Positions 31,916 through 39,566 of a stretch of 58,929 nt of DNA are shown one piece after another. The notes under the pieces are model-generated. The model was given only the letters and a program-made list of their open reading frames with translations. It was not told the DNA's origin and did no database searches. Where the stretch lies: positions 1-58,929 of the forward strand of contig DATFYM010000008.1 in NCBI GenBank assembly GCA_035315065.1. The letters run 5' to 3'. Made by a program: the position numbers and the translations under genes. Origin of the DNA: DATFYM01 sp035315065 (GTDB lineage Bacteria; Acidobacteriota; Terriglobia; UBA7540). Numbering within the stretch: the stretch's first letter is position 1; every line of letters starts with the position of its first letter.

Positions 31916-33613
31916 ATGGCTAGACTGATCATCACCGACCCGAACGATCCTAACCGGCGGACCCAGATCTTCGAGATCCTGAACTCGACCGTCACCCTCG
32001 GGCGCGCTACCTCGAACGACTTGGTGTTGAAGGACCCCAGCGTCAGCCGGCACCATGCACGGCTCGCAGTGCTGGCGGGCGACGCCGCCGTGGTCACCGA
32101 CCTCGACAGCCTGAATGGGATCACCGTCAACGGCAAATTGGTGCGCGAGCAGCGTCTCGCCGATCAAGACCACCTGAGCGTCGGAGTCTACGAGTTGCTT
32201 TTCGACGCGGCGGGAGAACCGCCACTCGATATCCAAACGGGCGCGGGCGTGGCGGCCGAGATCGACCGCTTAATCGCCGCCGAGGGTGCCGCACCCGACC
32301 TTTCGGCCGATCGCATCACTCGCGCCACCTCCGGGGAGGCCTCCCCAGGCGCCCGGTCCGGGTCGGGGCAACGGCCCGCCTCCGCGCACGAGCAATTCCG
32401 CCGCCTGGAGAGGGAAAACAAGCTGCTCAAATTGCTTCTGGAATTCGGCAAGGCATTCTCGCCCGCGCTCACCCCCCAGGCCATCCCCGAACGCGCCCTG
32501 GAACTGGCGTTTCGCATGGACAACGTCGAGCGCGGATTCGTTATGCTGCGGGCCGAAAAAGCGGGCTTCCAGCCGGCGGTGGTACGGACCAAAGCCGGCG
32601 GGAGCGAAAAGCTGAATGCGGGCGCTTCCGGCGTGATGCTCTCCCGACACCTCATCGAGCGCGTCACCACGGAGCGGCTCCCGCTGCTGATCCGCAACCT
32701 GGCGGAAGACCCGCGCTTTGCCGGGAGCGAGAGCCTGCGCCTTTCCGGCACGCGCTCAGCGATGTGCGCGCCGCTGCTCTACAAGCAGAACCTTTTCGGA
32801 ATCTTCTACGTCGACTGCCTCACCAAGCCCTGGGCGTTCAATCAGGACGAGCTGAGCATCTTTTCCGTTTTGGGCGCGCAGGCCGCCGCCAGTTTGGAGA
32901 ACGCGCGCGCCCACGAAGCGCTTTCCCGCCACGCCCTGGAACGGACGGCCCTGGAGCGCTACCTGAGCGAGCCCGTGGTGGAGAAGATTCTGGCCCATCC
33001 CGACCAGGTGCGGCTGGGAGGCGAAAACCAGACGGCCACCATTCTCTTCGCCGATATCCGCGGCTTCACTCACCTGGCAGAGAAGATGCCGCCGGCGGCG
33101 GTGGTCGAATTGCTGAATGAGTTTTTCACCGAAATGACGGAGGTGATCTTCGAAAACGGCGGAACGCTGGACAAGTTCCTCGGCGACGGCCTGATGGCGG
33201 TGTTCGGGGCACCGCTGGCCCGGCCGGACGACGCCGCGCGCGCCGCGCGCACGGCCATCGAGATGCAACGCGCCCTCGCCCGGCTGAACCACGACGGGGG
33301 GGATCGCGGCCGCCCGCGGCTCGAGATCGGCATCGGGATCGCCACCGGCCTGGTTACCGCCGGCAACATCGGATCAGCTAGGCGCATGGACTACACTGTG
33401 GTAGGCGATGCGGTAAACCTGGGGCAGCGCCTCTGCGCCGGAGCGGCGGGCGGGCAAATCCTGGTCTGCGAATCCACCCGCCTCCTGGTCGACGGACTCC
33501 TGCCTACGGAGAGGCTGGCGCCCGTGGTGGTGAAGGGGAGAGACGCGGCGGTGGAGACGTACGCGGTCTTGTGGGAAGCGGAGGAAGATCAGGGAGTAGG
33601 GAGTAGGGAGTAG
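31916..33613 (+). CDS. FHA-GAF-adenylate/guanylate cyclase fusion
   Basis: 565 residues. FHA domain about 22-95 (LGRATSNDLVLKDPSVSRHHARL, phospho-Thr binding). GAF domain about 170-330 (with LLIRNLAEDPRF and APLLYKQNLFGIFYVD). Class III cyclase about 365-545: FADIRGFTHLAE and LDKFLGDGLMAVFGAP carry the two metal Asp residues, and DYTVVGDAVNLGQRL is the base/transition-state region. Predicted to make cAMP or cGMP in response to a ligand and a phosphoprotein partner. The last residues (EDQGVGSRE) are encoded by a word repeat. Confidence 0.94.
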   Translation: MARLIITDPNDPNRRTQIFEILNSTVTLGRATSNDLVLKDPSVSRHHARLAVLAGDAAVVTDLDSLNGITVNGKLVREQRLADQDHLSVGVYELLFDAAGEPPLDIQTGAGVAAEIDRLIAAEGAAPDLSADRITRATSGEASPGARSGSGQRPASAHEQFRRLERENKLLKLLLEFGKAFSPALTPQAIPERALELAFRMDNVERGFVMLRAEKAGFQPAVVRTKAGGSEKLNAGASGVMLSRHLIERVTTERLPLLIRNLAEDPRFAGSESLRLSGTRSAMCAPLLYKQNLFGIFYVDCLTKPWAFNQDELSIFSVLGAQAAASLENARAHEALSRHALERTALERYLSEPVVEKILAHPDQVRLGGENQTATILFADIRGFTHLAEKMPPAAVVELLNEFFTEMTEVIFENGGTLDKFLGDGLMAVFGAPLARPDDAARAARTAIEMQRALARLNHDGGDRGRPRLEIGIGIATGLVTAGNIGSARRMDYTVVGDAVNLGQRLCAGAAGGQILVCESTRLLVDGLLPTERLAPVVVKGRDAAVETYAVLWEAEEDQGVGSRE

Positions 33614-33668
33614 AGACCGGCAACGGGAGGCATCTTCGCGACTCCCTACTCCCGATTCCCGACTCCCG
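33590..33668. repeat. Word-repeat hairpin (GGGAGTAGGGAGTAG type)
   Basis: Tandem GGGAGTAGGGAGTAGGGAG at left, then GACTCCCTACTCCCGATTCCCG at right. It overlaps the 3' ends of two convergent genes and encodes both C-terminal tails (GVGSRE and GVGNRE). Confidence 0.85.
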
Positions 33669-34635
33669 CTTTGAGGTCGGCGCGAAGCTCGGCGACGATC
33701 TGCTGCGCCACCTCTCGCGCCCGCCGCAGGTCGTTCGGCGGTAGCGAGATGGCGGCTACCTTGGCATGGCCGCCGCCGCCATAACGTTCGCAGATGGTGG
33801 CCAAGTTGATCGTCTTGGGCGTGGCATTCCAGGGGTTGCTGCCGACGGCGACCTTGGTGCGCTCCTCGGAACTGCTGACGGCCACGTTGTAAACGGCGCC
33901 GGGAAAGAGGTAATAAGGAACGAACTTGTTGAAACCCTCGCGCCCCTGGTCCGCCACGTCGAAGAAGAGAACGCCGTCCTGGAGTTGGCCCCGGCGCCGG
34001 ATCAGGTCGATAAACTCGAGGTGCCGCTGGTAAAGCTGATCGAAGGTCTGGCGAATAACCGGCAGGGCCGCAATCTCGGCCAGGGGCCTGACGATCAGCT
34101 CGGGAATGATGACGTCGGCCACGAAACCCTTGGTCCGCGCGCCCTCGATCACCAGCGTGAGTTGGGTAGCCGGCTCGCGCATCTCCACCGCCGTCTGCGG
34201 GTCCGGGTACTGGGCGCCGTCGATGATGTCGGCCCAGTCGATCAATTCCTGCAAAGGCGTGGAATCGAAGCCGAATTCCTGGCGCGTGATGTAGGCGATG
34301 AATTTGGTGCAGGAACGGAACGACGGATCGTAGAACTTCCGGTGGCTGGTGTCGCGGCGGAAGTGCTCGGCGTCCGCCTCGGTAAGGAACGCGCTCTGGT
34401 GATGGTCGAACCACCAGGTCAGGCGGTCGGAGCTCGAGTATTTGAAATCGACGATGGCGTTTTCGTCGCCGTCAAAGATGCGGGGATCGAAAAGCTGGCC
34501 GGCACGGTGCGTCAGCCCGTGGTAGCGCAGTTCGGCAGCGGGATTGACGCAGGCGCGGTAGAAGTGAGTGAAGACCGCGGCGGCGCAAGCGCCATCGAAG
34601 CACTGGTCATGAAAGCAGACTCGTACCATCATCAT
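33646..34635 (-). CDS. DHH-family phosphoesterase-like protein
   Basis: 329 residues. FHDQCFDGACAAAVF (first Asp motif), IVDFKY, WWFDHHQS (DHH motif, about 74-81), DWADIIDGAQ (third motif), and a DHHA1-like C-terminal GGGGHAKVAAIS. Mn-dependent phosphoesterases of this superfamily hydrolyse oligonucleotides or cyclic dinucleotides. The neighbouring cyclase gene makes a nucleotide-signalling role possible but unproven. Convergent with the cyclase gene. Confidence 0.9.
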   Translation of the reverse strand: MMMVRVCFHDQCFDGACAAAVFTHFYRACVNPAAELRYHGLTHRAGQLFDPRIFDGDENAIVDFKYSSSDRLTWWFDHHQSAFLTEADAEHFRRDTSHRKFYDPSFRSCTKFIAYITRQEFGFDSTPLQELIDWADIIDGAQYPDPQTAVEMREPATQLTLVIEGARTKGFVADVIIPELIVRPLAEIAALPVIRQTFDQLYQRHLEFIDLIRRRGQLQDGVLFFDVADQGREGFNKFVPYYLFPGAVYNVAVSSSEERTKVAVGSNPWNATPKTINLATICERYGGGGHAKVAAISLPPNDLRRAREVAQQIVAELRADLKAGVGNRE

Positions 34636-34844
34636 ATCAGGCCGGGACGCGCCCTAGAAAGCGGCCAGCAACCGAAACTTGTTAAGATGTCGTGCTTGCG
34701 GTCATTTGTCAAGAAAAAACAAGAAAAGAACAGAAACGGAAAAAGAAGCGAAATTCGAAGGACGCCGTGAAATCGATGGCGAGCGCAGGCAGGTCCGGCG
34801 AAGTCGCGCCGGGTGCTGGTGTAAGATACTGGAGTGAGGCTGGG

Positions 34845-36020
34845 ATGAGCGAAGAAGGGCGTGGCGCGACCATCGATAGCCCGGAATGGCTGAGGCAGAT
34901 GGAGTGCGTTCTCGAAACCCTGAACGAAGGCGTTTTGATTGCGGACGATTCGGACCGCGTCCTCTTTGTCAACGCCGTCTTCGAGGAGATGACCGGGTTT
35001 TCGCGCCGCGAGATCATTGGCAAGCACGCTGGGCAAGCGTACTACGCTCCGGAAGACTTCACGGTGATTCACGCGCTTCGCCAGAAGGCCCGAGAGACAG
35101 GCCGCAGCCGGCAAGAGTTCTTCCTGCCGACCAAGAGCGGGGAACGCCTGCCCGTGGTGATCAGCGCGCGGTCGGTGGAGGAACCCGGGGGGCGGCGCTT
35201 CGCGATCGTCACCGCCACCGACATTTCGGAACAGAAGCGCGCCCAACAGGATCTGCGCACCGTCAACGCGCAACTCGAAGCGCGCCACCAGGAGATCGAA
35301 CAGGATCTGATCCTTGCCGCCCGCATCCAGCAAAGCCTGGCGCCCAAGTCGCTGGTGTGGGGTGCTCTGCGGGTGGAGGCGTTCTATCGCCCGGTGCGCA
35401 CGATTGGCGGCGATTTCGGCCTTGTCAGCCCGCTCGATGAGCGGCACCTGAATCTGATGGTTTGTGACGTCTCAGGCCACGGCATCAGCTCGGCGCTCAT
35501 CGCCAATCGCATCTACTCCGAGACCATCACGCAGTTGCACCGCGGCGCGCCGCTGGGCGAGATACTGCATCAACTGAACCGCTTCGTGATGCACCACATC
35601 GGCAGCCCGGTCTTTCTTTTCACGCTGGCGGCGGCGCGGGTCGACGGCAACTGCCGGCGCATGGTCTTTGCCGGGGCGGGTCACCCGCCGGCCATGGTGG
35701 TGCAGCCGGGAGCGGAGCCGAGGCTCGTGGAGTCGCGCAGTATGGCGCTCGGTGCGGTGACCGAAGCGGTGGGTGGGGAAGCGACTGTCGAGGTCGCGCT
35801 CGAGCCCGGCGACCGTATCGTCCTCTATACCGACGGCATCACCGACGTGTTCGACTCGCACGGCCAGAGGCTCGGCGTCGAGGGCGTGCGCGAGTTCGTC
35901 CGCCAGACGTCGCTGCTGCCGTTCAACGACATGCAGCAGGGCCTCCTCGATCGCGTTGCCGCGTGGAGCGCCGGTCCTGCCTCCGATGATGTGTCGCTGG
36001 TGCTGGTGGAGGTCCGTTGA
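34845..36020 (+). CDS. PAS-domain SpoIIE/RsbU-type protein phosphatase
   Basis: 391 residues from ATG 34845 with GGAG upstream; the longer TTG-started frame covers an AT-rich, Lys-rich stretch and is not used. PAS domain about 15-130 (VLETLNEGVLIADDSDRVLFVNAVFEEMTGFSRREIIG). A short coiled coil spans 135-160. The PP2C-type domain about 165-390 has RTIGGDFGLVSPL, VCDVSGHGISSALIA and ASDDVSLVLVEV. Probably dephosphorylates an anti-sigma antagonist. It senses a small ligand or redox state through PAS. Confidence 0.93.
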   Translation: MSEEGRGATIDSPEWLRQMECVLETLNEGVLIADDSDRVLFVNAVFEEMTGFSRREIIGKHAGQAYYAPEDFTVIHALRQKARETGRSRQEFFLPTKSGERLPVVISARSVEEPGGRRFAIVTATDISEQKRAQQDLRTVNAQLEARHQEIEQDLILAARIQQSLAPKSLVWGALRVEAFYRPVRTIGGDFGLVSPLDERHLNLMVCDVSGHGISSALIANRIYSETITQLHRGAPLGEILHQLNRFVMHHIGSPVFLFTLAAARVDGNCRRMVFAGAGHPPAMVVQPGAEPRLVESRSMALGAVTEAVGGEATVEVALEPGDRIVLYTDGITDVFDSHGQRLGVEGVREFVRQTSLLPFNDMQQGLLDRVAAWSAGPASDDVSLVLVEVR

Positions 36021-36122
36021 ACTCGAACCAGAGTCGGTCTCGGTTGCCCAGGGGCTGGAGCTACAGGAGAGCTGGACAAAGCCCGAGAAGTAGTTATCCA
36101 ATGGAAAGAGGGTTGATCGCGA

Positions 36123-36207
36123 GCGAAAGTGGCGGAATTGGCAGACGCGCCAGACTTAGGATCTGGTCCCGTAAGGGGTGGGGGTTCGAGTCCCCCCTTT
36201 CGCACCA
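36123..36207 (+). tRNA. tRNA-Leu (anticodon TAG)
   Basis: Acceptor GCGAAAG/CTTTCGC, D arm AATTGGCAGACGC, anticodon stem CCAGA/TCTGG with loop CTTAGGA (anticodon TAG), long variable arm CCCGTAAGGGG, T loop TTCGAGT, encoded CCA. Confidence 0.97.
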
Positions 36208-36362
36208 ACCTTCTATCTATCAGTCCCTTGCGGCCGCGATTCCCTACCCTTACCCCTAAAGACGGCTCTCACAGGAAAGGCCATCTCTTAGGGGAGAAAA
36301 GTTAGCGGCTGGGTGTAAACTGCCAGGAAGCTGGGATCCAAAATGAAAATTGAAGGTGATTC

Positions 36363-37319
36363 ATGCAGGAGGGTACTAGCGACCCGAGGTGGCCGAAGCA
36401 CTTTGACGGAAAGCGTTTCTACAACCCGGACGGTCGGCAGGCGCCCGGGCTTCTTGAGGTACTCCGATGGAAGCTGACCAGCCGGCCGGAACCGTCGGCC
36501 AGCTTCATTCCGGACGTCGAGCAATCCATACCACCCCGCCGCGTGGAAGGCAGCGGACTGCGAACCACCCTCGTGAACCACTCGACCGTGCTCCTTCAGC
36601 AACGGGGTTCCAACATTTTGACGGACCCAATTTGGTCCGAACGAGCGAGTCCTCTGTTCTGGATAGGTCCGCGGCGCCACAGAGAACAGGGAGTCGCTTG
36701 GGAGGATCTGCCGTGCATCGACGCCGTGCTCATCAGCCACAATCATTATGATCACCTGGATCTACCAGCACTGCGTCGGCTGGCGGCTCGTGGAGATTCT
36801 ACATTCATTATTCCGTCTGGCGGGGCTGGGCTGCTCCGCTCAGAGAATATAGGGCCCGCTCACGAGGTGGATTGGGGCGAATCATTGTCACTCACGGGCT
36901 TCACCATCCACTGCGTCCCGGCTGTGCACTTCTCAGGCCGGGGAATTTACGACCGCAACACGACCCTATGGTGCGGGTATGTGATCGAATGTCAGGAACG
37001 GTTCGTATATTTCGCGGGAGACACCGCGTTCGGAGGTCATTTCGCCCAGATTCGGGAAAAGTTCGGATCGCCGCGCCTCGCGTTATTGCCGATCGGAGCG
37101 TACGAACCACGCTGGATCATGTCGCCCATGCATATGGCTCCCGACGAGGCGGTTAGAGCACATGAGATCCTGGGCGCCAAGACCAGCATCGCTATCCACC
37201 ATGGAACTTTCCAACTAACGGATGAGGGCATCGACACCCCGAAGAAACAGCTCATCGCTTGCGCACAGCACGAGTCGTTTCTGGTCCTCAAGAACGGCCA
37301 GTTTGCCAACATTCCATGA
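36363..37319 (+). CDS. MBL-fold hydrolase, NAPE-PLD/UlaG-like
   Basis: 318 residues. LVNHSTVLLQ (about 70) and LTDPIWSERASP precede the metal motif SHNHYDHLD (H126, H128, D130, H131). CVPAVHFSGRGIYDRN, YFAGDTAFG and SIAIHHGTFQLTDE complete the second half. This is the long variant close to N-acyl-phosphatidylethanolamine phospholipase D, a phosphodiesterase. The stop overlaps the next start (ATGA), so this is the first gene of a tight three-gene unit ending in a selenoprotein-like gene. Confidence 0.93.
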   Translation: MQEGTSDPRWPKHFDGKRFYNPDGRQAPGLLEVLRWKLTSRPEPSASFIPDVEQSIPPRRVEGSGLRTTLVNHSTVLLQQRGSNILTDPIWSERASPLFWIGPRRHREQGVAWEDLPCIDAVLISHNHYDHLDLPALRRLAARGDSTFIIPSGGAGLLRSENIGPAHEVDWGESLSLTGFTIHCVPAVHFSGRGIYDRNTTLWCGYVIECQERFVYFAGDTAFGGHFAQIREKFGSPRLALLPIGAYEPRWIMSPMHMAPDEAVRAHEILGAKTSIAIHHGTFQLTDEGIDTPKKQLIACAQHESFLVLKNGQFANIP

Positions 37320-38065
37320 TGATCGACAAGCACACTCTCGCGGTGGTCAGCATCGTCGGCAGTTCACTTGACGTGCTGGGCGCGTTATACCTAGCCTATG
37401 ATCTCTTGGGCGGGGAACACGGACCACTTCGGACTCTCACCAGAGGAGTCACCTACGGCGCGCTCTTCGGAGCCGGGTACGGTCTCGCCCTCGGGCCGGT
37501 ATTTGGGCTCGCGAGCGGCGGGGCGCACGGCATCACACTCGCCTGGGAGTTTTCCCGCGCTTCGAGGCGTGGACCGAAGCCGGGATTCTGGTATGACGCG
37601 GCGATGAGCGCCATTCGTGGAGTCGGCTTCGCTCTGGGCGCTGCTTATTTATATGGAGGCACATTTGGGGCCACGTTTGGCGCACTGAGCACAGTGGGAC
37701 AGGTCCTTGGGTACCGAACCGGCATTCGGCCGACCATCGATTATCAACCTGCCACCCGCCCTCGTTTGACCAAACATCAGTTTCTCGCGGCGGTGAATCG
37801 CACGGTCGGCTACGCTGTCGCCGGATATATCAGCGCCTTAACAGCGCATCAACGCGCGAACGCGCTGAGCGTCGGGGTGAAAGCCGGACTGGTGATTGGA
37901 GTGGTCACGGCGATCGCGAGCGCATGTACGCCTTTCATCGAATGGAGTGCAGATCATGTGCCCGAGAAGCGCATGGGTGTCTTCGGAGTTGGCATGATCC
38001 TTATCGGCTTCGCGCTGCAATCCGTCCAGTATTGGCTGGCGCTACTCGACGTGAGTATTCGTTAA
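37316..38065 (+). CDS. Multi-spanning membrane protein, unknown
   Basis: 249 residues from ATG 37316, overlapping the hydrolase stop. Hydrophobic Gly/Ala-rich segments near 8-28, 46-70, 95-130, 163-180, 185-205 and 222-245, so about six membrane spans. The loop PGFWYDAAMSAIRG and the polar YQPATRPRLTKHQFLAAVNR (about 142-162) are distinctive. No family recognised. Overlap with its neighbours suggests a shared function with the hydrolase and the GrdB-like protein. Confidence 0.8.
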   Translation: MMIDKHTLAVVSIVGSSLDVLGALYLAYDLLGGEHGPLRTLTRGVTYGALFGAGYGLALGPVFGLASGGAHGITLAWEFSRASRRGPKPGFWYDAAMSAIRGVGFALGAAYLYGGTFGATFGALSTVGQVLGYRTGIRPTIDYQPATRPRLTKHQFLAAVNRTVGYAVAGYISALTAHQRANALSVGVKAGLVIGVVTAIASACTPFIEWSADHVPEKRMGVFGVGMILIGFALQSVQYWLALLDVSIR

Positions 38066-38066
38066 A

Positions 38067-38990
38067 ATGAAGGGCTGCATCATAGGATTGATGGCCAAGA
38101 TCGTCAACTCTTACCGCTTCCTCGATGGCATCACCAGCCGCATGATGAAGCATTGGGTTACACTCGGCGCGCCGCGGCAGATCCCTTGGAGTCCCCTGGC
38201 GAAGCCAATCTCACAATGCACGGTCTCGATTGTGAGTTCCGCAGCGGTCGCCCTCAAGACCGACCAGCCATTTGACCAGGAGATCGAGCGGCGGGATCCT
38301 TGGTCGTCCGATCCGTCGTATCGAGTTCTTCCTCGAGCAACCGTGACGGCCGACGTTCGCGTGTATCACATGCATATCAATACATCCTTTGCTCAACAGG
38401 ATCTCAACTGCGTGATGCCTCTCGAGAGACTGTGTCAACTCGAAGCGCTGGGTGATATCGCGCACTCGGCCCCTTCTCATTATTCATATGGGGGGTATAC
38501 CATTCGGCCCGATGCGCTACTGCGTGACTCGGTTCCTGGCATCATCGACCAGCTTCGGCGGGAACAGGTGGACGCGGTAGTGCTGGTTCCGGTTTGACCG
38601 GTCTGCTGCTGGTCCGTGGGACTGGTTCAGCGAGAGATCGAAGCCGCCGGGTTCAGTACTATCTCGCTTTCCATGATGCCGGAGCTGACCAACAGTGTCG
38701 GTGTCCCGCGCAATGCGGCGATCGAGCACCCCTTTGGGCTGACCTTAGGCCTGCCGGGAGACGCTGCACGTCAACTCGCGGTGTTGAGGGCAACATTACG
38801 GGCGCTGGAGGAAATCTCCCAGCCAGGTAGCGTAGTGCATCTTCCCTTCGAATGGGATGCCAGCGAGAAGGTCAACATATATCCGCCGGAAGCTCCGCCG
38901 ATCGCGCGGTTTCTGAGGCGGCACCCATGGCATATTCCGAAATTCTTGAACCAGACACCCCCGGAGGTTTCAGAACCGAGGGTCCCCTGA
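38067..38990 (+). CDS. GrdB-like selenoprotein with in-frame UGA at codon 177
   Basis: 308 codons counting the final stop. The frame is continuous from ATG 38067 (ATG 38091 is also possible) to TGA 38988-38990, interrupted only by TGA 38595-38597. Before it: TDQPFDQE, DPSYRVLPR, FAQQDLNCVMPLERLCQL, HYSYGGY, VDAVVLVPV. After it: PVCCWSVGLVQREIEAAGFSTISLS, then ALWVPFELG-like IEHPFGLTLGLPG. This is the glycine/sarcosine/betaine reductase B-like family, whose active-site motif is V-P-V-(U or C)-P-x-C. The UxxC (Sec177, Cys180) redox motif is exactly at the UGA. Substrate unknown. A hairpin that fits a bacterial SECIS follows. Confidence 0.88.
38609..38625 (+). promoter_or_regulatory. Candidate bacterial SECIS hairpin
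   Basis: Stem CTGGTCC (38609-38615) pairs with GGACTGG (38619-38625) through seven pairs (two G-U), with apical loop GTG. The loop begins 18 nt after the UGA. The published bacterial model asks for a stem with a small apical loop whose first two bases include G, 16-37 nt after UGA; all are met. Confidence 0.7.
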
Positions 38991-39171
38991 ACCAATCCTC
39001 ATTAGCCCGCACTCGGCCCAACACCTTGGAGTATTCCATGCGGTGGACATTACGAGGAAGGCTGTAACGTCGGCTCCCCAATTTTAAGAACCCCCAAAAC
39101 AGCCCTAAAGTTCTTGCGCGTTGTGCCGATATAACATGTGGACGAGTATCGTGAGTCCAAGGAGGCAAGTT

Positions 39172-39417
39172 ATGGTGGTCAACAATGTCGGACAGCAAGC
39201 CGCGCCGGAAGCCAATCTGAATCCGACCACTTCGAGCCCGACAACACTCAACACCGCAGCTAAGTCCACCCAGGCAGGCACTAAGAGTCCCACCGTTCAG
39301 GAACCGGCTGAGAAGCCGGTGCAGGAAATCCATGAGGTCGGACTGGCAGGGGAGACCGCGTCGGCGGGGAACCAATCGAATCAGCAGCCCGGCAAGAACC
39401 TGAACGCCTTCGCATAG
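39172..39417 (+). CDS. Small low-complexity hypothetical protein
   Basis: 81 residues; AAGGAGG (39159-39165) is well placed before ATG 39172. Gln/Asn/Thr/Pro/Ala-rich and probably disordered (EANLNPTTSSPTTLNTAAK), with no signal peptide or Cys. The C-terminus ends NLNAFA. It could be a chaperone substrate, a stress peptide or a secreted peptide; I do not recognise it. Confidence 0.6.
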   Translation: MVVNNVGQQAAPEANLNPTTSSPTTLNTAAKSTQAGTKSPTVQEPAEKPVQEIHEVGLAGETASAGNQSNQQPGKNLNAFA

Positions 39418-39566
39418 GCATCCTTTGCGTGCTTTGCTTAAGACCTCTGATGGAGAACAGTCGTCATCGAGCCGGATACGAAGGAGGGTGCCCGCCTGCC
39501 CGGACGTATATTTGCCCTGGGCCTTTCCGCGCCCTTGACTTACGATAGAGCGCAGCAACCGCTGAT

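Noticed and set aside
33374..34414. 346-residue minus-strand ORF.
   Set aside because: Out-of-frame shadow of the DHH phosphoesterase gene.
38067..38597. Gene ending at TGA 38595-38597 (standard short protein) plus a second gene 38616-38990.
   Set aside because: Both parts are in one frame and together cover one known family across the UGA, with the expected motif at the boundary and a SECIS-like hairpin. A real stop would require two independent half proteins.
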